From Paenibacillus baekrokdamisoli (GTDB lineage: Bacteria > Bacillota > Bacilli > Paenibacillales > Paenibacillaceae): a DNA stretch of 64,000 nucleotides. Made by a program: the position numbers and the translations under genes. The notes below the pieces were generated by a model. The model searched no databases, was not told where the DNA came from, and was given only the letters and a program-made list of their open reading frames with translations. The stretch lies in contig NZ_AP019308.1 in NCBI RefSeq assembly GCF_003945345.1, forward strand, positions 4,729,501-4,793,500, written 5' to 3'. Below, piece by piece: positions 16,334-24,950 of the stretch. Position 1 is the stretch's first letter. Every line of letters starts with the position of its first letter.

Positions 16334-16430
16334 AGAAGAAACGGTTAACGCAGTAGCTAGCTGAAACAAGTTTCTTCCCTCTGAAATATAAGCAAAGGTT
16401 GGAGAAGATTTATACTTTCATAAATTAAAT

Positions 16431-16473
16431 AAAAGCTTGGTTCCCGTTCAATGAACGTGGGAACCAAGCTTTT
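16431..16473. terminator. bidirectional terminator
   Basis: Perfect 15-bp stem (AAAAGCTTGGTTCCC with GGGAACCAAGCTTTT) around a 13-nt loop, flanked by T-rich DNA on the plus strand and A-rich on the other. It separates the convergent GH4 and lipoprotein genes. Confidence 0.9.
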
Positions 16474-16478
16474 TTCTT

Positions 16479-16973
16479 TTATTCATAAGAAGATAGCTGA
16501 CTCATGTTGATAGCCGTTACTTGATCATCTTTTATAACAAACTCAAGCACCCATTTATTCTTCTTATCGATATAGCCACGGAACGAGGAACGGTCTTGCT
16601 CTCGCGTATAATAGGCATCTCCATATTTAGTGGTGACATCCGCTAAGGAATCGCCAACCTTCACCTCTTTGGCCGTTCTAACTTTCGGGCTTAAGGAATA
16701 GCCAATGATCGTATTATCCCTTGATGTGTATTGATAATCATCATACATAATAAGAAAATCCATGTTGCCCTCATTCAGCGTTCGCTGAGGCTTCCCAAGC
16801 TGTTCTACCAGACTCTTCTCAGTAATGCCTAGAGAAACAGCCCCACCCTTTTCCTGACTCAAATCCGTACTAGCAACTGTATCCACGAACGAAAGCGGTG
16901 TCTGCGATTTGGAACCACATGCCACAAGCAATAGAAAAGTTAGCCCTATAAGTGCAATTGAACCTATTCTCAC
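16479..16973 (-). CDS. putative lipoprotein
   Basis: A 164-residue exported lipoprotein: signal peptide RIGSIALIGLTFLLL with lipobox LLVAC at about residue 19, then a small soluble domain. Two related segments (LGITEKSLVEQLGKPQRT and VKVGDSLADVTTKYGDAYY) recall the duplicated G-x-S/T-x-x-V/L-x-x-x-x-G motif of SmpA/DUF4309-like beta-lactamase-inhibitor-fold proteins. The start is GTG with AGGGAG upstream. Function unknown. Confidence 0.8.
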   Translation of the reverse strand: MRIGSIALIGLTFLLLVACGSKSQTPLSFVDTVASTDLSQEKGGAVSLGITEKSLVEQLGKPQRTLNEGNMDFLIMYDDYQYTSRDNTIIGYSLSPKVRTAKEVKVGDSLADVTTKYGDAYYTREQDRSSFRGYIDKKNKWVLEFVIKDDQVTAINMSQLSSYE

Positions 16974-17061
16974 GCTGGTACTCCCTCTACTCTACATCAT
17001 ATTATCACTCTTCTAACAATAACATGACGTCACCTACCAGAACAAATCTTCCCGCATAAAA

Positions 17062-17099
17062 AAGCAGTATGACTAACCTACTGGTCAGCCATACTGCTT
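17062..17099 (-). terminator. terminator of the 52-residue gene
   Basis: AAGCAGTATG/CATACTGCTT stem with an inner GACTAACC/GGTCAG pairing; on the minus strand it is followed by seven Ts. Confidence 0.8.
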
Positions 17100-17131
17100 C
17101 CTAATTAAGCTGTTCACTTGTAATCGATCCA

Positions 17132-17290
17132 TTAAAACGAAACATTGGTTTGTTGCTTTTGCGTCCCATCCGGTTCATATTCATAGGCAATAATGACGAT
17201 TTTATCCGACGTTTGCTGCTGCAATTGATGCTCAAAGTGTTGTAATTGTGTTAATAATTCCCGGTCAAGCTCTGCTGGCTTATAATTCAT
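17132..17290 (-). CDS. small hypothetical protein, 52 residues
   Basis: The minus strand encodes a 52-residue peptide beginning MNYKPAELDRELLTQLQHF and ending QQTNVSF. Its ATG is preceded by AAAGGACGGTG about 8 nt upstream and a strong terminator follows about 30 nt after the stop, so it is very likely a real gene. It is hydrophilic and Gln-rich with no cysteine or membrane segment. I do not recognise the family. Confidence 0.7.
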   Translation of the reverse strand: MNYKPAELDRELLTQLQHFEHQLQQQTSDKIVIIAYEYEPDGTQKQQTNVSF

Positions 17291-17398
17291 GGGTGACACC
17301 GTCCTTTAGATCCATTACTCATAGTGTGTACACTTCGAGTATGATCTATACCATCCGACTGGTCCTATCTATCTACGATTCAAGGTGCTTCATACGGA

Positions 17399-17959
17399 TT
17401 ACCATCTCTTGCTGCTATCTGTATCACGTCGATCTGTTCCGCCGCTGAGTGCACGAATTCGTTCACAAGTTTCTTTATACGTACGGACCAGCTCCTGGAC
17501 GTTCTTAAAATCGGTGTCCCCAGGACCGTATCCATCCATAAACATCCGATGAAGAATGTCTTGGAAGAAATCAATTCGCTGCTGTAACTGATCAATCTCC
17601 AAGTTCAAAATATCCTCGAAGCTATGGCTTTCAACGAAATCCGTGATTTCATCCGAAGGCTGATGATCGGAAACCTTTCTAGTCCCAATATCCTGTGCAG
17701 GCTGCAAATCAATGGAAGTCCGTAAGGAGGAAAAAAGAATATTTTCTCTGGCGAGCATAACCTGATAATCTTTATTCTTGAACAATTCTGCAACAACGAG
17801 ACTGCACATCTCTTTATTTTGAAGGAGGATTCCATCGAAAGGATGAAGGGTCCAAACCCCTTGGCTTAAGAACAAATTGAATGCAAACATGGCACTTCCA
17901 TACTTGTATTGAATATTAATTTTGGAATCATCCACGATTTCAAATGAAAACTCCAACAT
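17399..17959 (-). CDS. hypothetical cytosolic protein
   Basis: A 186-residue protein starting LEFSFEIVDDSKINIQYKYGS, with a mixed alpha/beta first half and a helical, coiled-coil-like end (FEDILNLEIDQLQQRIDFFQDILHRMF...VQELVRTYKETCERIRAL). I recognise no known domain. The ATG at 17959 follows AAAAGGGG about 8 nt upstream; the longer open frame begins with an Arg-rich stretch in the terminator region and is unlikely to be translated. It ends in a charged GGTDRRDTDSSKRW tail. Confidence 0.65.
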   Translation of the reverse strand: MLEFSFEIVDDSKINIQYKYGSAMFAFNLFLSQGVWTLHPFDGILLQNKEMCSLVVAELFKNKDYQVMLARENILFSSLRTSIDLQPAQDIGTRKVSDHQPSDEITDFVESHSFEDILNLEIDQLQQRIDFFQDILHRMFMDGYGPGDTDFKNVQELVRTYKETCERIRALSGGTDRRDTDSSKRW

Positions 17960-18039
17960 GCGTATTGGGCCCCTTTTCCATAATCTCCTTCTTATTCTAC
18001 CAAATCGAGAATGACAAGAATAGATTTTTTTCAACAAAA

Positions 18040-18060
18040 AAACCCCGGAAATCGGGGTTT
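18040..18060 (-). terminator. terminator of the 31-residue gene
   Basis: AAACCCCG/CGGGGTTT stem, 5-nt loop, followed by seven Ts on the minus strand. Confidence 0.85.
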
Positions 18061-18083
18061 AGTGTTTGTACATCCAATCACCA

Positions 18084-18179
18084 TCAATCATTTAGTTCTG
18101 CGATTGATTCCGCTCTTTCACTACTGGCTACCACCGTCAGCACAATAATAAGACATCCCATAATCACAGGAAGAATCAT
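18084..18179 (-). CDS. 31-residue single-pass membrane peptide
   Basis: Encodes MILPVIMGCLIIVLTVVASS followed by ERAESIAELND. Nearly the whole peptide is one hydrophobic helix with an acidic cytosolic or external tail. AGAGAGGG lies about 7 nt before the ATG and a strong terminator begins 24 nt after the stop. It sits just downstream of telA on the same strand. Tiny hydrophobic proteins of this build often regulate membrane partners, which is inference only. Confidence 0.65.
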   Translation of the reverse strand: MILPVIMGCLIIVLTVVASSERAESIAELND

Positions 18180-18261
18180 TGGCTACCCTCTCTTTGGTGA
18201 TGAATACTTTACTACACTTTATGTGAGAGGGCGGGCAGATATGAGTAACTGAGCTGACTGA

Positions 18262-19365
18262 TTATTTTAAAATATCGCTCATTTCGCTCGCTATCGACGC
18301 TTCTTTAATGGCCGGTGTCGCTTTAGCGCCTTCGTTCAGTCCAAGACGATTGCTCATTTGAGTATTAATTGCTGTCATTTTCGTCGTGTAATCCGAACAA
18401 CTCTCAATGATTTTACGGTTCGATTGCTCAGAAGAATCAATCGCTGCCATCAAATCAGCAATCGCGGTGTTAACGGATTCCAGCGACATCGCAGGCTTGG
18501 ACAGTAATTCATTCGTTTTCTCCGTTGTCGTCCGCAGCAAACGAGCATTTTCCTTGAATTGATTTTCAATCGTTTGGTTCGTTGCATCGACCGCAGAGAT
18601 GACCTTTTCCTGATCATTCAATGCCAAGGCAATCATCGCAGAAACTGTAATAAGATTGGCAGTTTTGTCGACAGCATTGTTAACGGAGTCAATTAATTTA
18701 TCATTATTGTCATTAATGATGTCTGTTGCAGCAATCGCTTGGTTATACAGCATGATCATTTCCGTCATCGATTGGATTCGGGTAACGACCTTTCTCAACC
18801 CACGCTCCAGATAAGCTTTGCGTGTTTCATTCTCAGGCTTGGCAATCTCCACCTCAAAGAGCTCCTTGAGCTTGTCACCCAGTGCGATCTTCGTTTGCAG
18901 CGTGTAGATTTCTTCCACTGAGGAGCGCTTCAGCTGCCTCATATTAACGATATTCTCTTCCAATGCATCTTTCCCGTCCCTTAAGCCAGTGATGATGGAA
19001 TCAACGTTCGTACGGACGGATTGATACTTGTACACATAATTTTTGAGTGGACTTTTACGCAGCATCTTGCCCAAGAAACCGACGTTCTTGCTCTGCTGGA
19101 GACTCTCGCACTCATCTCGAAGCTTCAGAATCATGTTGGAGACCTCAGCGCGATTCCCTGTCATCAGATCATTGACGGGACGATCGAGCATCTTAAGCGT
19201 CTGCCCGGCTTTCTCCTGCGTCTTCATGCCAAGCTTGCCAATCTCATCCATCAGCGGATCCAGCGTCATTGTATCGGTTTGAGCTACCTTCTGAATGAGT
19301 TGAGAAGCTTCCTCGACGACCTTCTGTTCATCTTCTTTCTTCAATTGCACCAATTGAACCGCCAT
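18262..19365 (-). CDS. telA: TelA family toxic anion resistance protein
   Basis: A 367-residue, almost wholly helical protein of the TelA/KlaA family (PF05816-type): QLIQKVAQTDTMTLDPLMDEIGKLGMKTQEKAG near the start, MLRKSPLKNYVYKYQS, then LERGLRKVVTRIQSMTEMIMLYNQAIAATDIINDNNDKL. The family is linked to tellurite and other toxic-anion stress and occurs with TerD-type genes. AGGAGG lies 7 nt before the ATG. It is 20 nt downstream of the XpaC-like gene; the Ter cluster begins about 5 kb away. Confidence 0.93.
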   Translation of the reverse strand: MAVQLVQLKKEDEQKVVEEASQLIQKVAQTDTMTLDPLMDEIGKLGMKTQEKAGQTLKMLDRPVNDLMTGNRAEVSNMILKLRDECESLQQSKNVGFLGKMLRKSPLKNYVYKYQSVRTNVDSIITGLRDGKDALEENIVNMRQLKRSSVEEIYTLQTKIALGDKLKELFEVEIAKPENETRKAYLERGLRKVVTRIQSMTEMIMLYNQAIAATDIINDNNDKLIDSVNNAVDKTANLITVSAMIALALNDQEKVISAVDATNQTIENQFKENARLLRTTTEKTNELLSKPAMSLESVNTAIADLMAAIDSSEQSNRKIIESCSDYTTKMTAINTQMSNRLGLNEGAKATPAIKEASIASEMSDILK

Positions 19366-19385
19366 ATCGATTCCTCCTAAAGTTT

Positions 19386-20108
19386 CTAATATTCGGAACT
19401 GCTATATCGCTGATGGATAAGTTCAGCCTTAGTTTGAAGCTCGAGCAAATCCTTATGTTCAATTGTGGATACTATATCTGAAATCTTACCGTCAACTTCC
19501 TTCAGACCGTTCAACAACGTTCTTCGGTTCTTGGTCTTCGCCTCACCACTTAGCCGCAGAAAGGGATTAATAAATCCATTCAAATCCTTCAAAATCAATC
19601 TTCGGACCGTATGGTTCACATCGCCATTATTTAGTTCCTGAAGCGGCGGGATTACACGCTGCAGACGAGAGAAAAGCGCTAAGGATTTCTCAACAATTTC
19701 ATTATCTAACGTATTCTGCTGCCCTTCAGAAATCATCATATCCTCGAGGACATTCAAATACTCAACAACCGGCGCAAATTCTGCATTAATCACAGATGGA
19801 CGGCTAGAAGCTTGACTAGCTGCACCTGCGTGCTCACCTTTCTCGGAAAGCGCAGATGCGCTAACAGAGTCTTGGTCAACAGGAGGTCGGAATTCCTTTG
19901 CTGGTATGGGAGTCGTGTCCATTGGAGGATTGGAGGTTGCTGAATGCTCGTCCAATTCGGCTTTCTTCTTCGCTGGAAGAAAGCTTCCAATGGCCGCACC
20001 AACGACAGGTATGACTAACGAGACAAGCTCAGGCACCAACGGACTGGTTATGACTGCAATTAAGTAACCGATAGAAGCAGCTACAATCATCTTCGTTCGA
20101 AAAATCAC
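19386..20108 (-). CDS. XpaC-like membrane protein, TelA partner
   Basis: A 240-residue protein: two N-terminal membrane segments (IVAASIGYLIAVITSPLVP, SLVIPVVGAAIGSFL), a low-complexity Ser/Pro/Ala linker (about 45-100), then a helical domain (LEDMMISEGQQNTLDNEIVEKSLALFSRLQRVIPPL...VNHTVRRLILKDLNGFINPFLRL). Bacillus species pair a TelA protein with the membrane protein XpaC, and this gene directly precedes telA, so I infer an XpaC-like role; sequence similarity by eye is moderate. The GTG start follows AGGAGG. Confidence 0.6.
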   Translation of the reverse strand: MIFRTKMIVAASIGYLIAVITSPLVPELVSLVIPVVGAAIGSFLPAKKKAELDEHSATSNPPMDTTPIPAKEFRPPVDQDSVSASALSEKGEHAGAASQASSRPSVINAEFAPVVEYLNVLEDMMISEGQQNTLDNEIVEKSLALFSRLQRVIPPLQELNNGDVNHTVRRLILKDLNGFINPFLRLSGEAKTKNRRTLLNGLKEVDGKISDIVSTIEHKDLLELQTKAELIHQRYSSSEY

Positions 20109-20123
20109 TATTGCACCTCCTAC

Positions 20124-20243
20124 AAGTTTTTGCGCGGTTCTACCCGAAGGTAACGGAATTCGTTACCTTCAAGCAAAAACTACTTCGAAAGCATATGCTA
20201 AGTTTTTGCGCGGTTCTACCCGAAGGTAACGGAATTCGTTACC
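20124..20243. repeat. duplicated 44-bp hairpin repeat (76-bp period)
   Basis: An identical 44-bp segment occurs at 20124-20167 and 20200-20243. It begins AAGTTTTTGCGCGGTTC and ends in the hairpin GGTAACG/CGTTACC. The intervening DNA has GCAAAAACT, which can pair with AGTTTTTGC of either copy. It lies in the leader of the XpaC-like gene, which reads leftward. Confidence 0.8.
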
Positions 20244-21051
20244 GTGACAAATCCCTTATGCTTCAGCATTTTTATAAGGACTTACTAGTATTGTAGAAAT
20301 TCAAACGCACCATGTCAAACCCCTACAGCTAGGAGAAAAAGAGGGTCACAATGAATGGAGCGATACATGTTTGGAGACATCGCATATTCAGGAATGTGGG
20401 ATATGCCGCCCTGCCCTTCCCTTACAGTACATTAGACATTTCATTACCATCATACCATAAGCCGCAATAACAAATTCAAAGCCAGATAGAGGCTCAACAC
20501 CAAAACTAGTGGCTGACGACGAAGGTAATCAGATGCTGAGCGGACAGGAGAGCTCTTATTTCAGTCCAATCGCTGCATGTAGGGGGATTAAAGGACAGAG
20601 AAGACGCTATTCTCCAGCAAATCATCTGAAATCAACTGCATTTTAGTTGATAGCGGATCCTGTGTCCGCTGAACTTGTTTGGAGTCGTGTTCGATCTGAA
20701 TAGCGGTTCTATAGTCCGCTCAGCCCAAAATCGAGAGAATGAAATGGAGGTCTTCCAGTTATTTCTTATTGAACGCCTGAATTGCTGTGTAGAATCACCT
20801 ATCGGCGAATAAAGAGCGGCTTAGGCTCGAAACGGGTCCGTTACACAATAGTCAACCACCGATTATGAGATTGAGTCAGATAAGAACTGAAGAGTAATTA
20901 TTAAAGTCATGACAAAAGCATTAGAATGATCTACCGTCCAAATGCGTATCGTCCAAATGCGCGCGGGGGCTTGTTACAACCATTTACATATAGAGGAAGT
21001 TAAATTAGTATTCCTTATATAGCTTGTTTTGTATGGCGAGGAGGTTACAAG
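20244..21051. other. gene-free interval with hairpin elements
   Basis: About 800 bp with no convincing gene. It holds two AGCGGA-type hairpins (20652-20670 and 20702-20720) and a weaker GAGCGGACAGGAGAGCTC near 20538. A 39-codon frame at 20351-20470 has GAGGG before its ATG but no other support. The last 60 bp should contain the AraC gene promoter. Confidence 0.6.
20652..20720. repeat. pair of AGCGGA...TCCGCT hairpin repeats
   Basis: AGCGGATCCTGTGTCCGCT (20652-20670) and AGCGGTTCTATAGTCCGCT (20702-20720) are two 19-bp near-palindromes of the same type, 50 bp apart. A similar half element (AGCGGACTATGGATC) occurs near 50792. Confidence 0.7.
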
Positions 21052-21837
21052 GTGCATACCGAATTTCAAATTCGAAGCTTCATAGGAAGCTGGGATAGCG
21101 ATTGGCAGGACCCTGGCTTCCATAGTCAACAAACGTTGGAGATCAGTATCTTATTGGAAGGTCGCGGCCTATTCGAATGGAACGATGGGAAACATATGTT
21201 GGAAGCTGGCCATATCGTGATCGTTCCTGATTCTATCTCACATCGATTCGAAGGATTTGGCAAAAGCAGGTATGCCCTCCTGCATCTTGCGGGAATTCCT
21301 CCTCGAATAGCAGAGCTGCTGCAAAAGCTTGTAAGCAAGGATAAACCCGTTGTTTTCTCGTTATCCCGTCTTGATAAAGATCGCTTTGAGCGACTATTCC
21401 GCGAGTGGCTAAGAATTCATTCCTCCCATTTAAAAGAGAAGCTGCTCAGTGATATCGCTTGGACAGAAGTGATCCTTCTGTTCCTTTTGGAACATTCACG
21501 GAAAGACCAACGAGCGCTTACCATAACGAACGCTGCGGATTATATTCGCGAGAATTTACAGCATGGCGTGCAAATTTCGGAGATGGCAGCATTAGCTGGC
21601 TTGTCGGAAGCTGGATTTCGCCGGTTGTTCGAACAAATCTATCATATGAGCCCCAAGCACTACCAACAGCAATGTCGCATGACCGAGGCCAAATGGTTGC
21701 TTAGCTCTGAAGACAAAGACATCAAAGAAATCGCCAGTCAAATCGGATTTATCAGGCTGCACTCTTTTTCCCAATGGTTTAAACAGATCGAAGGTATCTC
21801 ACCCTCCGAGTGGCGAAAAAGGCAACAGCACGGTTGA
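21052..21837 (+). CDS. AraC family transcriptional regulator
   Basis: A 261-residue regulator with an N-terminal cupin sugar-sensing domain (ILLEGRGLFEWNDGKHMLEAGHIVIVPDSISHRF) and two C-terminal HTH motifs (ISEMAALAGLSEAGFRRLFEQIYHMSPKHY and IKEIASQIGFIRLHSFSQWFKQIEGISPSEW). The GTG start follows GAGGAGG. It lies 143 nt upstream of an oxidoreductase/isomerase pair on the same strand and probably activates it in response to a sugar or polyol. Confidence 0.92.
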   Translation: MHTEFQIRSFIGSWDSDWQDPGFHSQQTLEISILLEGRGLFEWNDGKHMLEAGHIVIVPDSISHRFEGFGKSRYALLHLAGIPPRIAELLQKLVSKDKPVVFSLSRLDKDRFERLFREWLRIHSSHLKEKLLSDIAWTEVILLFLLEHSRKDQRALTITNAADYIRENLQHGVQISEMAALAGLSEAGFRRLFEQIYHMSPKHYQQQCRMTEAKWLLSSEDKDIKEIASQIGFIRLHSFSQWFKQIEGISPSEWRKRQQHG

Positions 21838-21980
21838 TTTCCCATTCCAATGGTTCTGTAGCGTTTCGCGTAAATTATGATCTGATTTCAATAACTACAA
21901 TCTCTTCCGAATGTATTATTCTTCTATTGTAGTTGGAATGGATAATAATTTGTTTCGCAATTCGAGAGAGGAGTTTGACA

Positions 21981-22976
21981 ATGGCAGTTAGAATTGGATT
22001 TATTGGCGTGGGTGGCATGGCAGAGCATCATATCCAAACGTTACAAAGAATAGAGCACGCTGAAATCACCGCAGTATTCGATCTTAATCAAACCAGATCC
22101 AAAGAAATCGCGGAGACCTATGGTGCCAAGTCCTATGAAAGCAGTGATCAACTGATCGCCTCTGGTGAGATAGATGCCTTGTTTATCTGTACACCCCCTT
22201 TTGCCCGATCGGGGATCGAAGAAGCTGCGGCGCATCACGGGATTCATCTATTGGCGGAGAAGCCGGTTGGTTTACATATCGACGAGGTTCGGCGTAAGGA
22301 GCGTATTATTCTCGAATCGGGCATTATTCACTCCTCTGGCTACTGTTTGCGTTACTTGGATATCGTTGCTAAGGCGAAAGCCTATCTGGCCGATAAACAA
22401 ATAGATCTGGTCCTCGCTTATCGTTTAGGAGATATGCCTGGCATGAGATGGTGGACGATCATGGAACAATCAGGTGGTCAATTGGTTGAACAGTCTACAC
22501 ATCAGCTTGATTTGATCCGCTATATTGCAGGAGAATTCAAGGAAGTTAGCGCCATCCATGAACAAAGATATATCCATAACATCGATCCCAATGCGACAGC
22601 TTATGATGTTGGAACGGTTTCTTTCGTTCTGGAGTCGGGAGCTATCGGCAATATTACGAGCAGTTGTCTGGCGAAATATGTGGGTCGCAGCGGGGTCGAG
22701 TTTTATGGACATGACTTCTATCTCTCAATCGACGGCGCGGTACTACGCATCAAGGATGATCATCAAGATGTGACCGAAACCTCGGAAGTTGATTTTTATT
22801 ATGAGCAAAATAAGGCGTTTGTCGAAGCTATCCGAACCAACCAACCTAACCTTGTTCTATGCGACTACTCCGATGCCGCTGACACCTTGGCTGTCACCTT
22901 GGCAGCTAACGATTCTGCTGCGTCTGGAAAGCCGATTGTACCAGGAAGGGGAATTCCGTTTGTTAAAAGCAATTAA
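21981..22976 (+). CDS. Gfo/Idh/MocA family oxidoreductase
   Basis: A 331-residue NAD(P)-dependent sugar/inositol-type dehydrogenase: Rossmann motif GFIGVGGMAEHHIQTL (residues 6-21), then CTPPF and LAEKPVGLHIDE with the catalytic EKP lysine, and WWTIMEQSGGQLVEQSTHQLDLIRY with the family's Gx2-H-x2-D helix. GAGAGGAG lies before the ATG. The isomerase gene overlaps its end by 17 nt. Substrate unknown. Confidence 0.9.
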   Translation: MAVRIGFIGVGGMAEHHIQTLQRIEHAEITAVFDLNQTRSKEIAETYGAKSYESSDQLIASGEIDALFICTPPFARSGIEEAAAHHGIHLLAEKPVGLHIDEVRRKERIILESGIIHSSGYCLRYLDIVAKAKAYLADKQIDLVLAYRLGDMPGMRWWTIMEQSGGQLVEQSTHQLDLIRYIAGEFKEVSAIHEQRYIHNIDPNATAYDVGTVSFVLESGAIGNITSSCLAKYVGRSGVEFYGHDFYLSIDGAVLRIKDDHQDVTETSEVDFYYEQNKAFVEAIRTNQPNLVLCDYSDAADTLAVTLAANDSAASGKPIVPGRGIPFVKSN

Positions 22977-23790
22977 TCAGTGGTGTTTCACGGCGGATAC
23001 ACCGCTGGAGCAAGTAATGGCCATAAGCAGCGAAGCTGGTTATGATGCTGTAGAGCTTAATTTGTATGCATCCGGGGGCATTGGTCTAACGATGGATACA
23101 ACAGCGGCTGAGGCTGAGAAAATTGGTAATCTTGCACGCAGCTGCGGACTTCAGCTGCGCAGTCTATCAACTGGCTTGCTCTGGCAGCATTCTCTGTCCT
23201 CAGCGGACGCCTCAGTCCGCGCAGAAGGCCGTCGCGTTGTTACCAAGCAGTTGGAGTTAGCCGAGCTTCTTGGCATTGATACCGTATTGGTCGTACCGGG
23301 GTCAGTGAATCCGGAAACTTCGTATGATCAGTGCTATGAGCGCAGTCAACAAGAACTGAAGCAGTTGTCGGCAGAAGCTGAGAAACGGCAAACGCGTATC
23401 GGTGTTGAGAACGTATGGAACAAGTTCCTTCTGTCCCCTTTGGAAATGGCTAGATATGTGGATGAAATCGACTCCCCTTTTGTTGGGGTCTACTTTGATG
23501 TGGGTAACATCTTGCTGTATGGATATCCCGAGCAATGGATTCGAATATTGGGTTCGCGAATTTTCAAAATCCATGTTAAAGACTTCCTAACCGGTGTCGG
23601 CAATGGCAATGGATTCGTCTCTTTGCTTGCCGGAGACGTCAACTGGAAAGCTGTCCGTCAGGCCTTACAGGATATTAACTATACGGATACACTTACCGCC
23701 GAGTTAGGCATTTATGCGACTGATCCACACCAATTGGTCTATGACACATCCCGCCATCTTGATATTATTCTAGGTGGCAAAGCACAATAG
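22960..23790 (+). CDS. sugar phosphate isomerase/epimerase (TIM barrel, AP endonuclease 2 fold)
   Basis: A 276-residue xylose-isomerase-like TIM barrel. Metal-binding positions are visible in IGVENVWN (Glu), YFDVGNIL (Asp), IFKIHVKDF (His) and LTAELGIY (Glu), as in D-tagatose 3-epimerases and L-ribulose-5-phosphate 3-epimerases. The start is a TTG at 22960 inside the end of the preceding gene, with AGGAAGGGG upstream; the frame open before this shows no family similarity. It works with the Gfo/Idh/MocA enzyme in polyol or inositol-type catabolism, by inference. Confidence 0.85.
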   Translation: MLKAINQWCFTADTPLEQVMAISSEAGYDAVELNLYASGGIGLTMDTTAAEAEKIGNLARSCGLQLRSLSTGLLWQHSLSSADASVRAEGRRVVTKQLELAELLGIDTVLVVPGSVNPETSYDQCYERSQQELKQLSAEAEKRQTRIGVENVWNKFLLSPLEMARYVDEIDSPFVGVYFDVGNILLYGYPEQWIRILGSRIFKIHVKDFLTGVGNGNGFVSLLAGDVNWKAVRQALQDINYTDTLTAELGIYATDPHQLVYDTSRHLDIILGGKAQ

Positions 23791-23812
23791 TTTCGACCTT
23801 ACTTATAAAGCG

Positions 23813-23886
23813 CAAAGACCCTTATCCATAAGAGACCACTGAAAAACTTTCGTTCTTTCGTGGCCTAATTAGGATTAGGGTCTTTG
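23813..23886. terminator. long bidirectional terminator
   Basis: CAAAGACCC and GGGTCTTTG arms enclose about 55 nt with their own CCAC/GTGG pairing. T-rich DNA follows on the plus strand. It separates the convergent isomerase and ATP-grasp genes. Confidence 0.7.
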
Positions 23887-23906
23887 TTTTCATTTCTCGT
23901 GCAATC

Positions 23907-24950
23907 TTACACCGGACTGACGGTTTCAGCTGTTTTCATTCGCATAGGCTGCTCGATGTGGCTTGCCAATATCCCATATTCGGGAGTCTGCGGATCCACC
24001 TTGCCACCCAGCGCGAGCTTAACGGCCAGATAAGGGAAGTTCACACCAGACAGACACGAGACATGCAGGCCTCCAGACATCCGCGGATTAATTTCGAGAA
24101 GCTTCGGTGTATCCCCGTTATACTTCACCTGAACATTGAAGTTATAAGGGATTTTGTAAGTCTGCGCGACTCGCTTAGCGATCTCCAGGAGCTCTGGCTT
24201 GTCATCGAGCAGACGAAGACGTCCCCCCGCTTTCCTCCTTGGTACCGCAGCGAGCAAATGACCCTCCGAGTCGGACAAACAGTCAATGCTGTACTCAAAG
24301 CCTTCAAGCAGCTCCATAACCATCAAATCCGGGAAACTCTCTTTACTAGAAAGCACCTGGTACGCTTCGTCAAAGGAAATCCATTTGGTTACATGACCAA
24401 ATAGCTCTTCAAGCGGATCACGATCATTATCAATGATTCGGAAGCCAAGGCCCCCCTCCGAATTAGTCGGCTTGAAGCAGACGCGAAGTCCTTGAGCCGC
24501 CAAATCCTCATAAGCCTTCTTAAAGTCCACGGCATTGTTCACGACCTGATAGGCCGGTATCGTCATAATACCCGTCTCTGCAACCGACTCATAGAATTTA
24601 TCTTTCTGCATCAGCTTCTCTAGCAGCTCGGTATCCCGGCAAACAATAACCTTCGTCCCGATTTCATCGAATAAATGAACATGCTTCGAGATATGAAGCA
24701 TACGAAGGCGTGGAATAAAGACATCAATCTGATGACGACGGCAGAAATCCACGCAGAACTTCACGTACTCAAGTCCTTGAAGCGCCGGCTCAACTTCGGC
24801 ATGGTCACAGCCTTGCAGAGACATATGACGTGGATCCGGATGTGTAGCATAAATCTCAAATTCGATCCCATCTTCATTATTACGGATCGCATTCATATAA
24901 TGATAGGCAACTGAGAACCAGCGATTAAAGTAAATCTTCATCTTCTTCAT
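23907..24950 (-). CDS. Ter-operon ATP-grasp ligase
   Basis: A 347-residue protein with the ATP-grasp layout: KDKFYESVAETGIMTIPAYQVVN at the start of the fold, CFKPTNSEGGLGFRI (ATP-lysine and Gly-rich loop, about residues 162-176), VMELLEGFEYSIDCL (metal-binding Glu) and KLLEINPRMSGGLHVSCL (E-I-N-P-R motif near residue 296). It corresponds to the ATPgrasp_Ter group (PF15632), which joins a carboxylate to an amine in the proposed Ter metabolite pathway. It is the last gene of the operon, with a 4-nt ATGA overlap with the HAD gene. Confidence 0.88.
   Translation of the reverse strand: MKKMKIYFNRWFSVAYHYMNAIRNNEDGIEFEIYATHPDPRHMSLQGCDHAEVEPALQGLEYVKFCVDFCRRHQIDVFIPRLRMLHISKHVHLFDEIGTKVIVCRDTELLEKLMQKDKFYESVAETGIMTIPAYQVVNNAVDFKKAYEDLAAQGLRVCFKPTNSEGGLGFRIIDNDRDPLEELFGHVTKWISFDEAYQVLSSKESFPDLMVMELLEGFEYSIDCLSDSEGHLLAAVPRRKAGGRLRLLDDKPELLEIAKRVAQTYKIPYNFNVQVKYNGDTPKLLEINPRMSGGLHVSCLSGVNFPYLAVKLALGGKVDPQTPEYGILASHIEQPMRMKTAETVSPV

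Noticed and set aside
20351..20470. 39-codon frame with GAGGG before its ATG
   Set aside because: No terminator, no recognisable composition or family, and a long gene-free surrounding; evidence is too weak.
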